Below are positions 17,274-28,119 of a stretch of DNA of 64,000 nt, in pieces. The notes below the pieces were generated by a model that saw only the letters and a list, made by a program, of their open reading frames with translations, was not told the origin of the DNA and ran no database searches. The first letter of the stretch is position 1; each line of letters starts with the position of its first letter. A program made the position numbers and the translations under genes. This DNA is from Bradyrhizobium guangdongense. Its GTDB lineage: Bacteria; Pseudomonadota; Alphaproteobacteria; Rhizobiales; Xanthobacteraceae. Where the stretch lies: positions 3,720,001 to 3,784,000 of the forward strand of contig NZ_CP030051.1 in the NCBI RefSeq assembly GCF_004114975.1, written 5' to 3'.

Positions 17274-18176
17274 ATGGCCCGCCGCCCTGCCAATATTTCG
17301 AATCTGCCGCTGAACGCGCTCCGCTCGTTCGAAGCGGCCGCGCGCCATCTCAGCTTCACCAAGGCCGGTCTGGAACTTCGGGTGTCGCAGGCTGCCGTGA
17401 GCCAGCAGGTGCGGACTCTGGAAGAGAGTCTGCGCGTCAAGCTCTTCAAGCGGCTGACCCGCGGGCTTGCTCTCACGGAAGAGGGTGAGGCGCTCCAGCC
17501 CGTCATATCGAGCGCCTTCAGCCAGATCAATCAGGTCCTGGATCGGTTCGAGAATGGCCGCATGCGCGAGAGTCTGGCCATCGGCGTGGTCGGAACGTTC
17601 GCCTCCGGCTGGCTGCTTCCGCGCCTCGGCAGCTTCACCTCGAGCCATCCGCATATCGACGTCAGGATCTTCGCGAACAACAACCGCGTGGATCTCGGCG
17701 GCGAAGGATTGGACTACGCCATTCGATTTGGCGACGGCGCGTGGCACGGAACGAGCGCCGAGCCCTTGGTCGAGGCTCACTTCACACCGATGTGCGCGCC
17801 CAACGTCGCCAAGCGCCTTAAAGCTCCAATCGATCTCCATAAGGAGGTGCTGTTGCGCTCGTATCGGCCGGGCGAATGGGCGCATTGGTTCGACGAGGTC
17901 AAATGCAGGCAACCGCGGATGACGGGCCCGACCTTCGATTCATCGGTTTCCCTGGCGCATGCGGCGGCGCAAGGCGCTGGCGTGGCGCTGCTGCCCGTCG
18001 CGTTGTTTGCTGACGATCTGTCGCGCAAGCGGCTGGTTTGCCCCTATGACCGTCAGGTCTTTCTGGGATCCTATTGGCTCACGTCTCTGAAATCAAAACG
18101 GCTCTCGCATGCGATGAAAGCGTTTCGCGACTGGATTTTGGAAGAGTGCAAGAAGAAGAGATCGCGTAACGCGTAG
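17274..18176 (+). CDS. ampR: AmpR-like LysR-family regulator
   Basis: A LysR-type regulator of 300 aa. The N-terminal winged HTH reads LPLNALRSFEAAARHLSFTKAG ... VSQAAVSQQVRTLEESL, the signature of AmpR and GcvA-like regulators, and the C-terminal half is a LysR substrate domain (VGTFASGWLLPRLGSF, GEGLDYAIRFGDG). AmpR senses muropeptides and controls the adjacent beta-lactamase. ATG 17274 is preferred; a TTG four codons upstream is possible. The divergent placement 101 bases from a class A enzyme is the classic ampR-bla arrangement. Confidence 0.85.
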   Translation: MARRPANISNLPLNALRSFEAAARHLSFTKAGLELRVSQAAVSQQVRTLEESLRVKLFKRLTRGLALTEEGEALQPVISSAFSQINQVLDRFENGRMRESLAIGVVGTFASGWLLPRLGSFTSSHPHIDVRIFANNNRVDLGGEGLDYAIRFGDGAWHGTSAEPLVEAHFTPMCAPNVAKRLKAPIDLHKEVLLRSYRPGEWAHWFDEVKCRQPRMTGPTFDSSVSLAHAAAQGAGVALLPVALFADDLSRKRLVCPYDRQVFLGSYWLTSLKSKRLSHAMKAFRDWILEECKKKRSRNA

Positions 18177-18218
18177 CCTGCGTCTGCTCGCCGACGGGTA
18201 TTGGCGAGGTCCATGCGG

Positions 18219-19232
18219 CTAGCCTGGACTGGCCCTGCCAGCGGTCGCTTTGGTGGAGGTTTCCGCCCGCGCCGTCAGGCGCCGTGCGATCGGCGTCAGC
18301 AGGTATGGCGACAGATGGATCGGAAACTGCGTCATCGCGAAGTACAGCCAGGTGGTGGGTGGCAGCGCGCCTGATGTCGCGGCCAGCATCAGCCCGAGAT
18401 TGCGTTGCGACACCATCAGCCCGAGCGCCAGCGCGCGCTCGGTGCCGATGCGGCGAAACAGCAAGGTGGTGACGGCGAGCAGTGTGAAATAGACCGCAAA
18501 GGCAAGGAGGGCGAGGCTGATGGTGAAGACCGGCTGTGCCATCAGATCGGTTACGACGTCGCCCATGATGGCCGATGCGAAGATGAAGAGGATGACGATG
18601 TTGAAGCCGTCGATCGGCTGCTTGTGGCGCTGGATGGCGTCCGCGCCGAACAGCCAGCGGATGACCGTTGCAGCCAGCAGCGACGCGGCGAGGATGCCTG
18701 ATAGCTTCAGGCCGAGCGTAAGCGGCGATATGCTGAGCAAGCCATCGAGAAAAAAGCTCGCGAACAGCGACGCGGTAAAGGGCACGATCGCGGTTGCGGT
18801 GACCAGCGTGACCAGCACGAGCGTGGCGTCGAGACCCATCAGCGCCGCGAGAGCGGGCGAGGCCATCATCGGCGAGGCCATGCTCTGGAGCATCAGCGCC
18901 AGCATCAGGCCGGGCGCGCGGTCGGTCAGCCCGGTCGCGTGCGCGATCAATCCGACGATGACGGGCACGCCGATCGTGGTCCAGGCCGTCGCCGTCGCCA
19001 CCAGCGCCGGCCGGCGCAAATGGCCGTACAGCGCCACGAGGTCCACCCGCATGAAGGAGATGCAGAGCAGAACGAGGATCGCCTCGGTGACATAGGGCCG
19101 CAAGAGCGCACCAAGGGGCGGCACGGCGGCAGCGATGAAAACCACCGATGCCACCGCACGCGTGCCCTGGCCGCCAAGCCAGGTCAGGCCGCGGAGCGGA
19201 AGGGCGAACATGGTTCGGAGAGCGGGCGGCAT
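18219..19232 (-). CDS. Bile acid:sodium symporter-like (BASS) membrane protein
   Basis: A 337-aa protein made of about nine to ten hydrophobic helices. Helices such as LLCISFMRVDLVALYGHLRRP and the late SQRNLGLMLAATSG motif resemble the BASS/arsenite-permease fold, an inner-membrane sodium-coupled organic-anion importer type. It lies downstream of ampR on the opposite strand (convergent, 42 bases apart), with its promoter side facing the DUF2155 gene. Substrate cannot be inferred. Confidence 0.72.
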   Translation of the reverse strand: MPPALRTMFALPLRGLTWLGGQGTRAVASVVFIAAAVPPLGALLRPYVTEAILVLLCISFMRVDLVALYGHLRRPALVATATAWTTIGVPVIVGLIAHATGLTDRAPGLMLALMLQSMASPMMASPALAALMGLDATLVLVTLVTATAIVPFTASLFASFFLDGLLSISPLTLGLKLSGILAASLLAATVIRWLFGADAIQRHKQPIDGFNIVILFIFASAIMGDVVTDLMAQPVFTISLALLAFAVYFTLLAVTTLLFRRIGTERALALGLMVSQRNLGLMLAATSGALPPTTWLYFAMTQFPIHLSPYLLTPIARRLTARAETSTKATAGRASPG

Positions 19233-19423
19233 TGGGATAGGGGCGACGCTAAACAGGGCGGCCGGCGTCCTGGAACGCCTTGGGAGGGAGAAGAACCCCT
19301 GGGACTATTCCATCCGCGGCCCGCTCTGGCCAGCCGGCGCCGGGCAGGGCAGGAATGCCGCCCTTTCCCCGCCGTATTCGGCGTGTTAACCGGGGGCCTG
19401 CGAGCGGCGGTATCCCCTGTAGA

Positions 19424-20464
19424 ATGTCCAACAAGCCCGATTCGCTGTTGAAGCCGCGCGAGATGTTCAAAACCTTTACCCTGACAGGCCTTGCGGCGCT
19501 GCTGGCCGCCACCGCGCTGACGGTTGCGACGCCCGCGCAGGCGCAGATCGGGACGATCTTCTCCGATCCGCCGCCGCTGCGGCCGCCGGGGACCATCCCC
19601 CGTGGCGGGCAGCCGATGCCCCAGCCGACGCCCGACGACGACGAAGAGGTGCCCGAGCTGCCGCCGCAGGGACGGGTGCTGCCGTCACGTCCGATGCCGC
19701 CGCCAGGTCGCCAGGGCAACGTCATGCCGGGGCCGGTCGAGAGCCAGCCGCTGGCGCCGCCGCCGGGCTCCACCGTTGCGCCGCAGAACCAGCCGCCGGC
19801 CGTCGCCGTTGCGCCGCCGGGTGGGCCCGCCCAACCTGGTGCTGTCCCTGGCCAGCGCCAGCCCCAGCAGAAGGGCGCCCCGCAGCCGGGCGCCGTGCCG
19901 CAGGCCCCCGCGAGCCTCCAACCCGGCGATGAGGTCGTCACCGAGCCGCCGGCGCAGAAGATCGTGAACAAGAAGGCGACCTTCTCCGGCCTCGACAAGA
20001 TCACCGGGCGCATCATCAATTTCGACGAGGATATCGGCGAGACAGTGCAGTTCGGCGCGCTGCGGGTGAAGACCGACGCCTGCTACACGCGGCCGGCGAC
20101 GGAAGCGGCCAACACCGATGCTTTCGTCGAAGTCGACGAGATCACCTTGCAGGGCGAGGTGAAGCGGATCTTCTCCGGCTGGATGTTTGCCGCAAGCCCC
20201 GGTCTGCACGGCGTCGAGCACCCGATCTACGATATCTGGCTCACCGACTGCAAAGAGCCGCAGCAGACCATTGCGACCGCAGCTCCGGATCCTGCGAGCA
20301 AACCCGCGCCGCCACCGCCGCCTGCGGCACAGAAGAGGGCGGCCCCAAAGCAGGTGCAGCAGCGTCCGCCGCAGCCTCTGCCGCCGCCGCCACAGCCGCA
20401 GGCCGCCCCGCCGCCACCCGAGCAGCGGCCGGGTCTGTTCGGTATCCCCGGGTTTGGCCGCTAG
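19424..20464 (+). CDS. Exported DUF2155 protein with proline-rich regions
   Basis: A 346-aa periplasmic or envelope protein. The signal peptide core (FTLTGLAALLAATALTVATPAQA) is followed by a long Pro/Gln-rich linker, then the globular DUF2155 domain (about residues 185-285: KATFSGLDKITGRIINFDEDIGE, LRVKTDACYTRP, YDIWLTDC) and a second Pro-rich tail ending GLFGIPGFGR. ATG 19424 is used; ATG 19463 would give a more compact signal peptide and is equally possible. Function of DUF2155 is unknown; its usual neighbours are the NDUFA12 gene and aat. Convergent with aat across a perfect palindrome. Confidence 0.85.
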   Translation: MSNKPDSLLKPREMFKTFTLTGLAALLAATALTVATPAQAQIGTIFSDPPPLRPPGTIPRGGQPMPQPTPDDDEEVPELPPQGRVLPSRPMPPPGRQGNVMPGPVESQPLAPPPGSTVAPQNQPPAVAVAPPGGPAQPGAVPGQRQPQQKGAPQPGAVPQAPASLQPGDEVVTEPPAQKIVNKKATFSGLDKITGRIINFDEDIGETVQFGALRVKTDACYTRPATEAANTDAFVEVDEITLQGEVKRIFSGWMFAASPGLHGVEHPIYDIWLTDCKEPQQTIATAAPDPASKPAPPPPPAAQKRAAPKQVQQRPPQPLPPPPQPQAAPPPPEQRPGLFGIPGFGR

Positions 20465-20486
20465 GCCAAATCCCGCGGGATTTGGC
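20465..20486. terminator. Bidirectional hairpin between DUF2155 and aat
   Basis: A perfect 22-bp palindrome (GCCAAATCCCG then its complement) begins one base after the DUF2155 stop, in the 37-base gap between two convergent genes. No T-run follows, so termination strength is uncertain. Confidence 0.55.
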
Positions 20487-20501
20487 AGCCGGTAAACCCG
20501 G

Positions 20502-21182
20502 CTATTGCCGCGAGGCGATGATCTTGAGCGCGCGTGCGCCGGGGATCGCTTCACCATTGGACAGGCGCAGGAAATCGCCGGGCTCGCCGGCGAGCGCCTT
20601 GTCGAGCAGCGCGGTGTAGCGCCGCCGCGAGATCTCGGTCGCACCAAAGCTCTTCAGATGCTCGGTGACATATTGCGTGTCGAGCAGCTCGAAGCCGCCA
20701 TGGATCAGCCGGGCGACCAGATGCACCAGCGCCACCTTGGAGGCATCGCGCGCGGTGTGAAACATGCTCTCGCCGAAGAAGGCGCGCCCCAAGCTGACGC
20801 CATAGAGGCCGCCGACGAGGTCGTCGCCCTGCCAGGCCTCGACGCTGTGGCAATGGCCGAGCTCGTAGAGGCCGCCATAGAGGTCGCGGATGCGCTTGTT
20901 GATCCAGGTGTCCTCGCGTCCCGGCTGCGGCGCCGCGCAGCCGGCGATGGTGGCCTTGAACGCGGTGTTGACGGTGACGCGAAACACGTCCGAGCGCACG
21001 GTGCGGGCCAGCCGCGAAGCGACGCGAAAACCGTCGAGCGGGATCACGCCGCGCATTTCCGGCTCGACCCAGAACAGGGTCGGGTCGTCTGCGCTCTCGG
21101 CCATCGGAAAGATGCCGCAGGCGTAAGCGCGCAGCAGCACGGCCGGTGTGATTTCAGATGAAGCGGAGTCGCGCGAAGTCAT
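20502..21182 (-). CDS. aat: Leucyl/phenylalanyl-tRNA--protein transferase
   Basis: Cytosolic enzyme that adds Leu or Phe from charged tRNA to N-terminal Lys/Arg of proteins, marking them for ClpS/ClpAP in the N-end rule pathway. The 226-aa length and the motifs [78 protein letters not shown] and [17 protein letters not shown] are diagnostic. The DUF2155 gene is its convergent neighbour, as in other alphaproteobacteria; the accC-accB-aroQ block follows after three signalling genes. Confidence 0.96.
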   Translation of the reverse strand: MTSRDSASSEITPAVLLRAYACGIFPMAESADDPTLFWVEPEMRGVIPLDGFRVASRLARTVRSDVFRVTVNTAFKATIAGCAAPQPGREDTWINKRIRDLYGGLYELGHCHSVEAWQGDDLVGGLYGVSLGRAFFGESMFHTARDASKVALVHLVARLIHGGFELLDTQYVTEHLKSFGATEISRRRYTALLDKALAGEPGDFLRLSNGEAIPGARALKIIASRQ

Positions 21183-21243
21183 GGCGTCCGATCATAGCAG
21201 GATCGCAATGCGCGTGCGATGGGGGCAATTTCCGGATGCGGGA

Positions 21244-22347
21244 TCAACCCGCTGCAGCGCTGTTCGTCTTGCCGGGCGCGGCCGGGGTGCAGGGGAACCG
21301 CAGGATGATGCGGGTTCCGGAATGCGCGGGATCGCGCTCCACACAGGCTTCGAGCTTGGAGGCCATGGCCGCGACGATACGCTGGCCCATGCCGGTGGAG
21401 CGCGGATCGGCCTTGGCGTTGTCGCCGACGCCGTTGTCGGTGATCGACAGCAGCAGATCGTCTCCCTTCGAGATCAGCTCGACGTGAATGGGGCCGGCAC
21501 CATCAGGATAGGCGTACTTCACCGCGTTCATCACCAGCTCGTTGACGATGATACCGACGGCGACGGCCCGGTCCGGGTCGATCTCGATCGGCTCGGCTTT
21601 CACCGTCAGGCGCGACATCCGGTTGCCTTCGGCGGAGCGGCGCAGATCCTCGAGCAGGGAGTCCAGATATTGGTTGAGCACCACGCTCTTCAGGTCCTGC
21701 GAGGTATAGAGGCGGCGGTGCACCTGCGCGACGGCGGCGACGCGGCCCATCGCGTTGGTCAGTGCGGCCTTGACCTCCTCCTGGGCGGCTGAGCTCGCCT
21801 GCAAATGCAGGAGCGAAGCGATGATCTGGAGCGAATTGCCGACGCGGTGATTGACCTCGCGCAGCAACAGCTCGCGTTCGGCGGCAAGCGCAGCGTAGCG
21901 ATCGCGCGAGGCATGGATCTCGGCCTCGGCTTCCTCGCGCGCCCGCTGCAATTCGGCCTGGCGCAGCGCGCCTTCGGCCGCGACGTGCAGCAGCGGGATG
22001 AAGTCGCCCTTGACGTCCTTGACCAGGTAGTCGGCCGCGCCTGCCTTCAGCGCGGTGACGGCAATGCTGGAATCCTGCGAGGCCGTGACGAAGACCACCG
22101 GCGGCGCGTCCGGAATCGCCATGATCTGCTCGAGCGTCTCCAGCCCGTCGAGCCCGGCCATATATTGATCGAGCGCCACCACATCGATGCAGCCCGCAGC
22201 TCCGGCATTGCGGATGCGCTCGAGGCCTTCCTCGCCGCTCGCGGCGTGAATGACCTTGTAGCCGCGCCGCGTCAGGCCGCGGTCGACAAGGCGCGCCAGC
22301 GCATCGTCGTCATCGATGTAGAGCAATGTCGGCGTGTGCTGTGTCAT
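21244..22347 (-). CDS. Receiver-histidine kinase protein (REC-HisKA_2-HATPase)
   Basis: A 367-aa soluble protein with reversed order: N-terminal receiver (Asp60 in VVALDQYMAG, Lys in YLVKD), short coiled coil (about 125-160), HisKA_2-type dimerisation region with His167 in LREVNHRVGNSLQII, and HATPase (NELVMNAVKYA, DNGVG, GMGQRIVAAM). Receiver phosphorylation probably controls kinase output. Its ATG overlaps the stop of the upstream receiver gene (22344-22347), so it is the third gene of a coupled operon. Confidence 0.9.
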   Translation of the reverse strand: MTQHTPTLLYIDDDDALARLVDRGLTRRGYKVIHAASGEEGLERIRNAGAAGCIDVVALDQYMAGLDGLETLEQIMAIPDAPPVVFVTASQDSSIAVTALKAGAADYLVKDVKGDFIPLLHVAAEGALRQAELQRAREEAEAEIHASRDRYAALAAERELLLREVNHRVGNSLQIIASLLHLQASSAAQEEVKAALTNAMGRVAAVAQVHRRLYTSQDLKSVVLNQYLDSLLEDLRRSAEGNRMSRLTVKAEPIEIDPDRAVAVGIIVNELVMNAVKYAYPDGAGPIHVELISKGDDLLLSITDNGVGDNAKADPRSTGMGQRIVAAMASKLEACVERDPAHSGTRIILRFPCTPAAPGKTNSAAAG

Positions 22348-22784
22348 GGGGCGGCGGGCGGGACCTGAATGACGGAGAAGAACAGGCCGAGTTGCCGGAT
22401 GGCATTGGCGAAATTCTCGTAGTTGACCGGCTTGGTGATGTAGACGTTGCAGCCGAGCTCGTAGCAGCGCTTGATTTCCTGGCTGTCGTCGGTGGTCGTC
22501 AGCACGACCACCGGCGAAGCCTTCAGGTATTTGTTTTCCTTGATCTGCTTCAGAATGTCGATCCCGGTCATGTCGGGCAGATTGAGGTCGAGCAGGATCA
22601 GGAGCGCATTGCCCTTCTGCACGAGGCCGCTGCCGTCGGCGCCGAACAGGTGCTTCATCGCATCGGTGCCGTTGGCGAAGGCGACGATCTCGTTGTTGAC
22701 GCCCGACCTGCGGATATTGCGCTCGATCAGGCGGGCGTGGCCCTCGTCGTCCTCGATCATGATGATGCTGACAGGCTGGGTCAT
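22344..22784 (-). CDS. Rcp1-like single-domain response regulator
   Basis: A 146-aa receiver of the Rcp1/phytochrome-partner type: MIEDDEGHARLIERNIRRSG, phospho-Asp66 in LLDLNLPDMTG, the extended alpha4-beta5 segment and TKPVNYENF. No output domain. ATGA overlaps at both ends link it to the CHASE3 kinase upstream and the REC-kinase downstream, which makes it the likely phosphate carrier between them. Confidence 0.92.
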   Translation of the reverse strand: MTQPVSIIMIEDDEGHARLIERNIRRSGVNNEIVAFANGTDAMKHLFGADGSGLVQKGNALLILLDLNLPDMTGIDILKQIKENKYLKASPVVVLTTTDDSQEIKRCYELGCNVYITKPVNYENFANAIRQLGLFFSVIQVPPAAP

Positions 22785-24310
22785 TTGTCCGCGTTCCGGT
22801 TGCTCACATTCCAGGCGATCGGCAGCGTGATGGTGAAGGTGCTGCCCGCGTTCAGTTCCGATGATACCGACATGGTGCCGCCGAGGCGACGCACAAGTGC
22901 GCGCACGTGCGCAAGACCGATGCCCTGGCCGGGCTTGTCCTGGGTTCCCGCGCGGCGAAACAGGTCGAAAATGCGCTGATGGTCCTTGGGATCGATGCCA
23001 CGGCCATTGTCGCTGACCTCGAAAATGGCGTAGCCGAGCTTGGTGCGCCCGCGAATTCTGATTTCGCCGGCGACGCCGTTCTTCAAATATTTGATCGCGT
23101 TATCGATCAGATTGGAGAAAATCTGTTCCAGCGCAAGGCGGTCGCTGACGATATCGGGCAGCGCCTCGACATGGATCTCCGCCTGAGCCTCGACGGCCTG
23201 ATGCGCCAGCGTCGAGACGATGGCCTCGACGAAGGCGCGGGTGTCGATCTTCTCCGGCTGAAATTCGCGTCGGCCTTCGCGGGTGAGGTTGAGGATCGCC
23301 GAGATCAGGCGGTCCATCTTCGCGATCGAAGACTTGATGAAGCCGAGCGCCTCGGAAAAATCGGCTGACAATTGCCGGTCGGCGTCTTCCAACGCGATCT
23401 CGCCGGGGGGGCCGGGCACCAAAGAGGGCCCGTCGGCCGGAACGTGGGTGAGGCTGCTGATGCGGCGGAAGATGTCGCCGCCAAGCTCTTCGAGTTCGCT
23501 GGTGAAGCCCATGATGTTGACGAGCGGCGAGCGCAGATCGTGGCTTACGATATAGGCAAAGCGCTGGATTTCGTCGTTGGCTTCGCGCAGGTCTGAGGTA
23601 CGTTCGTCGACCAAGGCCTCCAGATTGACGTTGGTATCGCGCAGGCGCGCTTCGGCCTCGTCGCGGGCCAGCGATGAGCGCCGCACCAGCCAGATCGAGA
23701 TCAGGGCCAGCAGCACGACGAAGCCTGAGCCGATGCCGGTCATCGACGCCGACAGGGTCTGGCTGCGGTCGGAGTTCTCGGAGCGGATCCGGAACAGCCG
23801 CTCCTCTTCGCGCATCATCGCGTTGGCGAAATTGCTGATCGTCGTGGTGGTGTTGCCGGCGGCCGCCTCGCGGACGAGCGCCTTCGCCTGGTCGAGCTCG
23901 TTTTGCTTGACGAAGTTCATCTCGCGCGAGAACTGGTCGAGCCGGGCCTCGATCGCCGCGCTCAGTTTCTCGATGTTCTCACGTTGCGCCGGATTGTCGC
24001 CGATCTGGCGCGTGAGCTTGTCGAGCGCCGGGATGATCGCCGCGACGGCCTTCTCGTGATCCGATTGAAAATCGGGGCCCCCCGTCAGGAGAAAGCCCCG
24101 GGCGCTGCTCTCGGCCCGTCGGATTTCGAGGAGGAGAGAGTTGATCTCGTTCTCCGTCTCGATTGTATGGACGACCCATTTGCTGTCGTCCCGCGCCTTG
24201 TTGACGAGGTAGACCGAGCCTGCGCTGATCACGGTCAGCACCAGCAGACCCGCTGAAAGCAGCAGGATCTGCCAAAATACGCGCCGCCGCTGCGACACGG
24301 CCGTCACCAC
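22781..24310 (-). CDS. CHASE3 sensor histidine kinase
   Basis: A 509-aa inner-membrane kinase: N-terminal TM helix (about 11-33), CHASE3-like periplasmic helical domain to about 190, second TM (about 195-215), a coiled coil, HisKA with His257 in YIVSHDLRSPLVNIMG, and HATPase (NLIDNAIKYL, DNGRGI, GQGIGLAHVRALV). The HisKA region contains an insertion after residue 275 (GPSLVPGPPGE part). It opens the overlapping three-gene signalling operon. A GTG start is used. CHASE3 ligands are unknown. Confidence 0.9.
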   Translation of the reverse strand: MVTAVSQRRRVFWQILLLSAGLLVLTVISAGSVYLVNKARDDSKWVVHTIETENEINSLLLEIRRAESSARGFLLTGGPDFQSDHEKAVAAIIPALDKLTRQIGDNPAQRENIEKLSAAIEARLDQFSREMNFVKQNELDQAKALVREAAAGNTTTTISNFANAMMREEERLFRIRSENSDRSQTLSASMTGIGSGFVVLLALISIWLVRRSSLARDEAEARLRDTNVNLEALVDERTSDLREANDEIQRFAYIVSHDLRSPLVNIMGFTSELEELGGDIFRRISSLTHVPADGPSLVPGPPGEIALEDADRQLSADFSEALGFIKSSIAKMDRLISAILNLTREGRREFQPEKIDTRAFVEAIVSTLAHQAVEAQAEIHVEALPDIVSDRLALEQIFSNLIDNAIKYLKNGVAGEIRIRGRTKLGYAIFEVSDNGRGIDPKDHQRIFDLFRRAGTQDKPGQGIGLAHVRALVRRLGGTMSVSSELNAGSTFTITLPIAWNVSNRNADK

Positions 24311-24411
24311 GGTCTCGCGCTGTCAGGCTGAGTGGAATTCAAAACGCCCCCTTGGAACTGGCCCCATCGGCAGAACGCGACTGGGGCCAACGGGTTCCGC
24401 AGGCGAAACGA

Positions 24412-25770
<1,359 letters not shown>

Positions 25771-25801
25771 GTTGCCTCAGCGGGCGAAATTCGCCACTCG
25801 C

Positions 25802-26284
25802 TTATTCAATGATGACCAGCGGCTCGCCGAACTCGACCGGCTGGCCGTCTTCGACCAGGATCTGCGTCACCGTGCCTGCGCGAGGCGAGGGGATCTGGTT
25901 CATCGTCTTCATGGCTTCGATGATCAGGAGGGTCTGGCCGACCGAGACCTTCGCGCCGACTTCGATGAACGGCTTGGCGCCAGGCTCCGGCGCCCAATAG
26001 GCGGTGCCGACCATCGGAGAAGTCACCGCGCCCGGATGCTTGGAGACGTCCGACGCGGCTGCGGCCGCGGGCGCTGCGACCACCGGGGGGGCTGCGGTTG
26101 CGACCGGCATGGGCATGGTTGCGGCGACGCTGACGTTGCGGGCTACGCGAAGACGCAGGCCGGCGCGTTCGATCTCGATCTCGGTGAGGCTGGTCTCGTC
26201 GAGCAGCAGAGCGAGCTCGCGGACAAGCGCGGAATCGTCGCTGGAAAATTTTGCGGCTGCTTTGTCGTCTGGCTGGCGCGCCAT
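25802..26284 (-). CDS. accB: Acetyl-CoA carboxylase biotin carboxyl carrier protein
   Basis: A 160-aa carrier. The N-terminal helical part leads through an Ala/Pro linker ([14 protein letters not shown]) to the C-terminal biotinyl domain, where the Lys of EAMKTMNQI carries biotin. The usual EAMKMMN has Met after Lys; here it is Thr, a conservative variant of a position that is normally Met. Second gene of the aroQ-accB-accC operon, 38 bases after aroQ. Confidence 0.96.
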   Translation of the reverse strand: MARQPDDKAAAKFSSDDSALVRELALLLDETSLTEIEIERAGLRLRVARNVSVAATMPMPVATAAPPVVAAPAAAAASDVSKHPGAVTSPMVGTAYWAPEPGAKPFIEVGAKVSVGQTLLIIEAMKTMNQIPSPRAGTVTQILVEDGQPVEFGEPLVIIE

Positions 26285-26322
26285 TGTTCTTTGATCCGAA
26301 TGTTCTGGGTGAAGAGGGAGCG

Positions 26323-26790
<468 letters not shown>

Positions 26791-26968
26791 TCCTGTCCCG
26801 GAAGGTGTTTCGGCGTGGCGGGGTTATAGGTAACAAAGCGCGTAAGGGGAAGCCTGAAGGACCTCCGGGTGGGCTTCAGGTACCTCATCCGGTGTGCAAA
26901 AACCTGTGCGGAAGCTACGGAAATTGCTTGTTAACCAGTCCAAATCATGGCTTCCGGCCCAACGCGAA

Positions 26969-26992
26969 GGGGCGGGCATCGCTGCCCGCCCC
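26969..26992 (-). terminator. Terminator of the DUF1236 gene
   Basis: Perfect 10-bp stem (GGGGCGGGCA/TGCCCGCCCC) with a 4-base loop, 22 bases after the DUF1236 stop; the minus strand continues TTCG, so the U-tract is weak. Confidence 0.65.
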
Positions 26993-27014
26993 CTGAAGCC
27001 TGCCGGATATCGCC

Positions 27015-27863
27015 TTAGGTGTTCAGGACAGCCACGATCTCATAGGTGTCCGGATTGATGATCACGATCTCGTCCTTGACCAGGACGTAGCGGTAGGTCC
27101 GCCATTCCGGATAGATCGTCACGACCCGGGACGGCAGGGCGTGCAGCTCGATACCTTCGCGCGGAATACGGGTACCGACCGCGATCGAGAAGTTCACGTT
27201 GGTCACCGGACGCACGTGCTCCTCGCGGATCACCGAGGTGATCTGGGTGCGCTGCTCGGTCGAGAGCTTGGCGCCGGCGCCGGCCTGTCCGACGGTCGTG
27301 TTGGTGTTGGTCTGACCCTGCGCGCTCTGGTTGGTGCTGGTTCCGGGCTGGCCCTGCGCGTTCTGGTTGGTGCGCGTCTCGGTGCCCTTCTGGTTCTCGG
27401 CATTGTTGGTCGGGGCGCCGTTCTTGCTGCCCTCAGCCTTCATGTCCTTTTGGTCCTTGGCGCCGGACTTGCTGGTGTCCTGGCTCATGCTCTTGGACTT
27501 GTCCTGCTGACCCTGCGCGCGTTCGTCAGTGCGCTGGCCCTTGGTGGCGCCGGACTTCTCCTCAGCCGCGTTCTTGTTCATCTCGCGGCCGGAATGTTCG
27601 TCCTTGCCCGAGGACTTTTCCTCGGCCGACGTGCCGGACTTCATGGTGCTGGAGCCGCCGGCCTGGCCAACGGTGCCCTTCTCACGGGTGGATTCCTTGC
27701 CCATCGCGCCGCCGCGCTCGGCAGCGCCGCCGGAGGACTGCGAGTGCTGCGTCGGCTGCGCGCCGGCGCCGCTCTCGTTCTTCATCGTGCCTTGTGCGTT
27801 GGCCAGACCGGTGCCTGCGACGAGTGCGAGTGCGGCAACCGAGACCATAAAGCGGTTCAACAT
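27015..27863 (-). CDS. Exported DUF1236 protein with long low-complexity linker
   Basis: A 282-aa secreted protein. Signal peptide (MLNRFMVSVAALALVAGTGLANA), then about 160 residues of Gln/Ser/Lys/Asn-rich disordered sequence with repeated NQ(N/S)AQGQ(P/T) units, and a C-terminal DUF1236 domain (IPREGIELHALPSRVVTIYPEWRTYRYVLVKDEIVIINP, about 232-275). Rhizobia carry many such proteins; a periplasmic stress role is often proposed but unproven. Monocistronic. Confidence 0.86.
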   Translation of the reverse strand: MLNRFMVSVAALALVAGTGLANAQGTMKNESGAGAQPTQHSQSSGGAAERGGAMGKESTREKGTVGQAGGSSTMKSGTSAEEKSSGKDEHSGREMNKNAAEEKSGATKGQRTDERAQGQQDKSKSMSQDTSKSGAKDQKDMKAEGSKNGAPTNNAENQKGTETRTNQNAQGQPGTSTNQSAQGQTNTNTTVGQAGAGAKLSTEQRTQITSVIREEHVRPVTNVNFSIAVGTRIPREGIELHALPSRVVTIYPEWRTYRYVLVKDEIVIINPDTYEIVAVLNT

Positions 27864-28017
27864 CGTATTCTCCTCACGTGTTTCTTTGCGTCATTGCCCG
27901 CGCCACCAACGAAAGGAGATTTGAGTTGTTCCGGAACATCTGATGTTCCCGGGCATTTGTTTCTTAAACGCGCGATGAACGCGCGCGCCGGATTCGCGCC
28001 CCAGTTCTTGGCCAACG

Positions 28018-28042
28018 AAAAAGGCCGGCATTTCAGCCGGCC
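28018..28042 (-). terminator. Intrinsic terminator of the DsbA-like gene
   Basis: On the minus strand a 7-bp stem GGCCGGC/GCCGGCC with a 6-base loop is followed by TTTTT, about 60 bases after the stop codon at 28103. Confidence 0.85.
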
Positions 28043-28074
28043 CTGTTGCGAGTGTGAGTTGCAAAAGTCTGATC

Positions 28075-28119
28075 AGCAAGTCGCTTGTCGGCAAGTCGCC
28101 TGTCAGCAGGTCGCCTTGC
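28075..28119. repeat. Three tandem 15-bp repeats across the dsbA-like stop codon
   Basis: AGCAAGTCGCTTGTC, GGCAAGTCGCCTGTC and AGCAGGTCGCCTTGC follow one another without spacers. The third unit codes for the last residues of the DsbA-like protein and the other two lie just beyond its stop codon. Confidence 0.7.

Noticed and set aside
19500..20460. Proline/glutamine runs in the DUF2155 protein as a repeat-domain or collagen-like feature
   Set aside because: Low-complexity linkers around a normal DUF2155 domain; no regular period.
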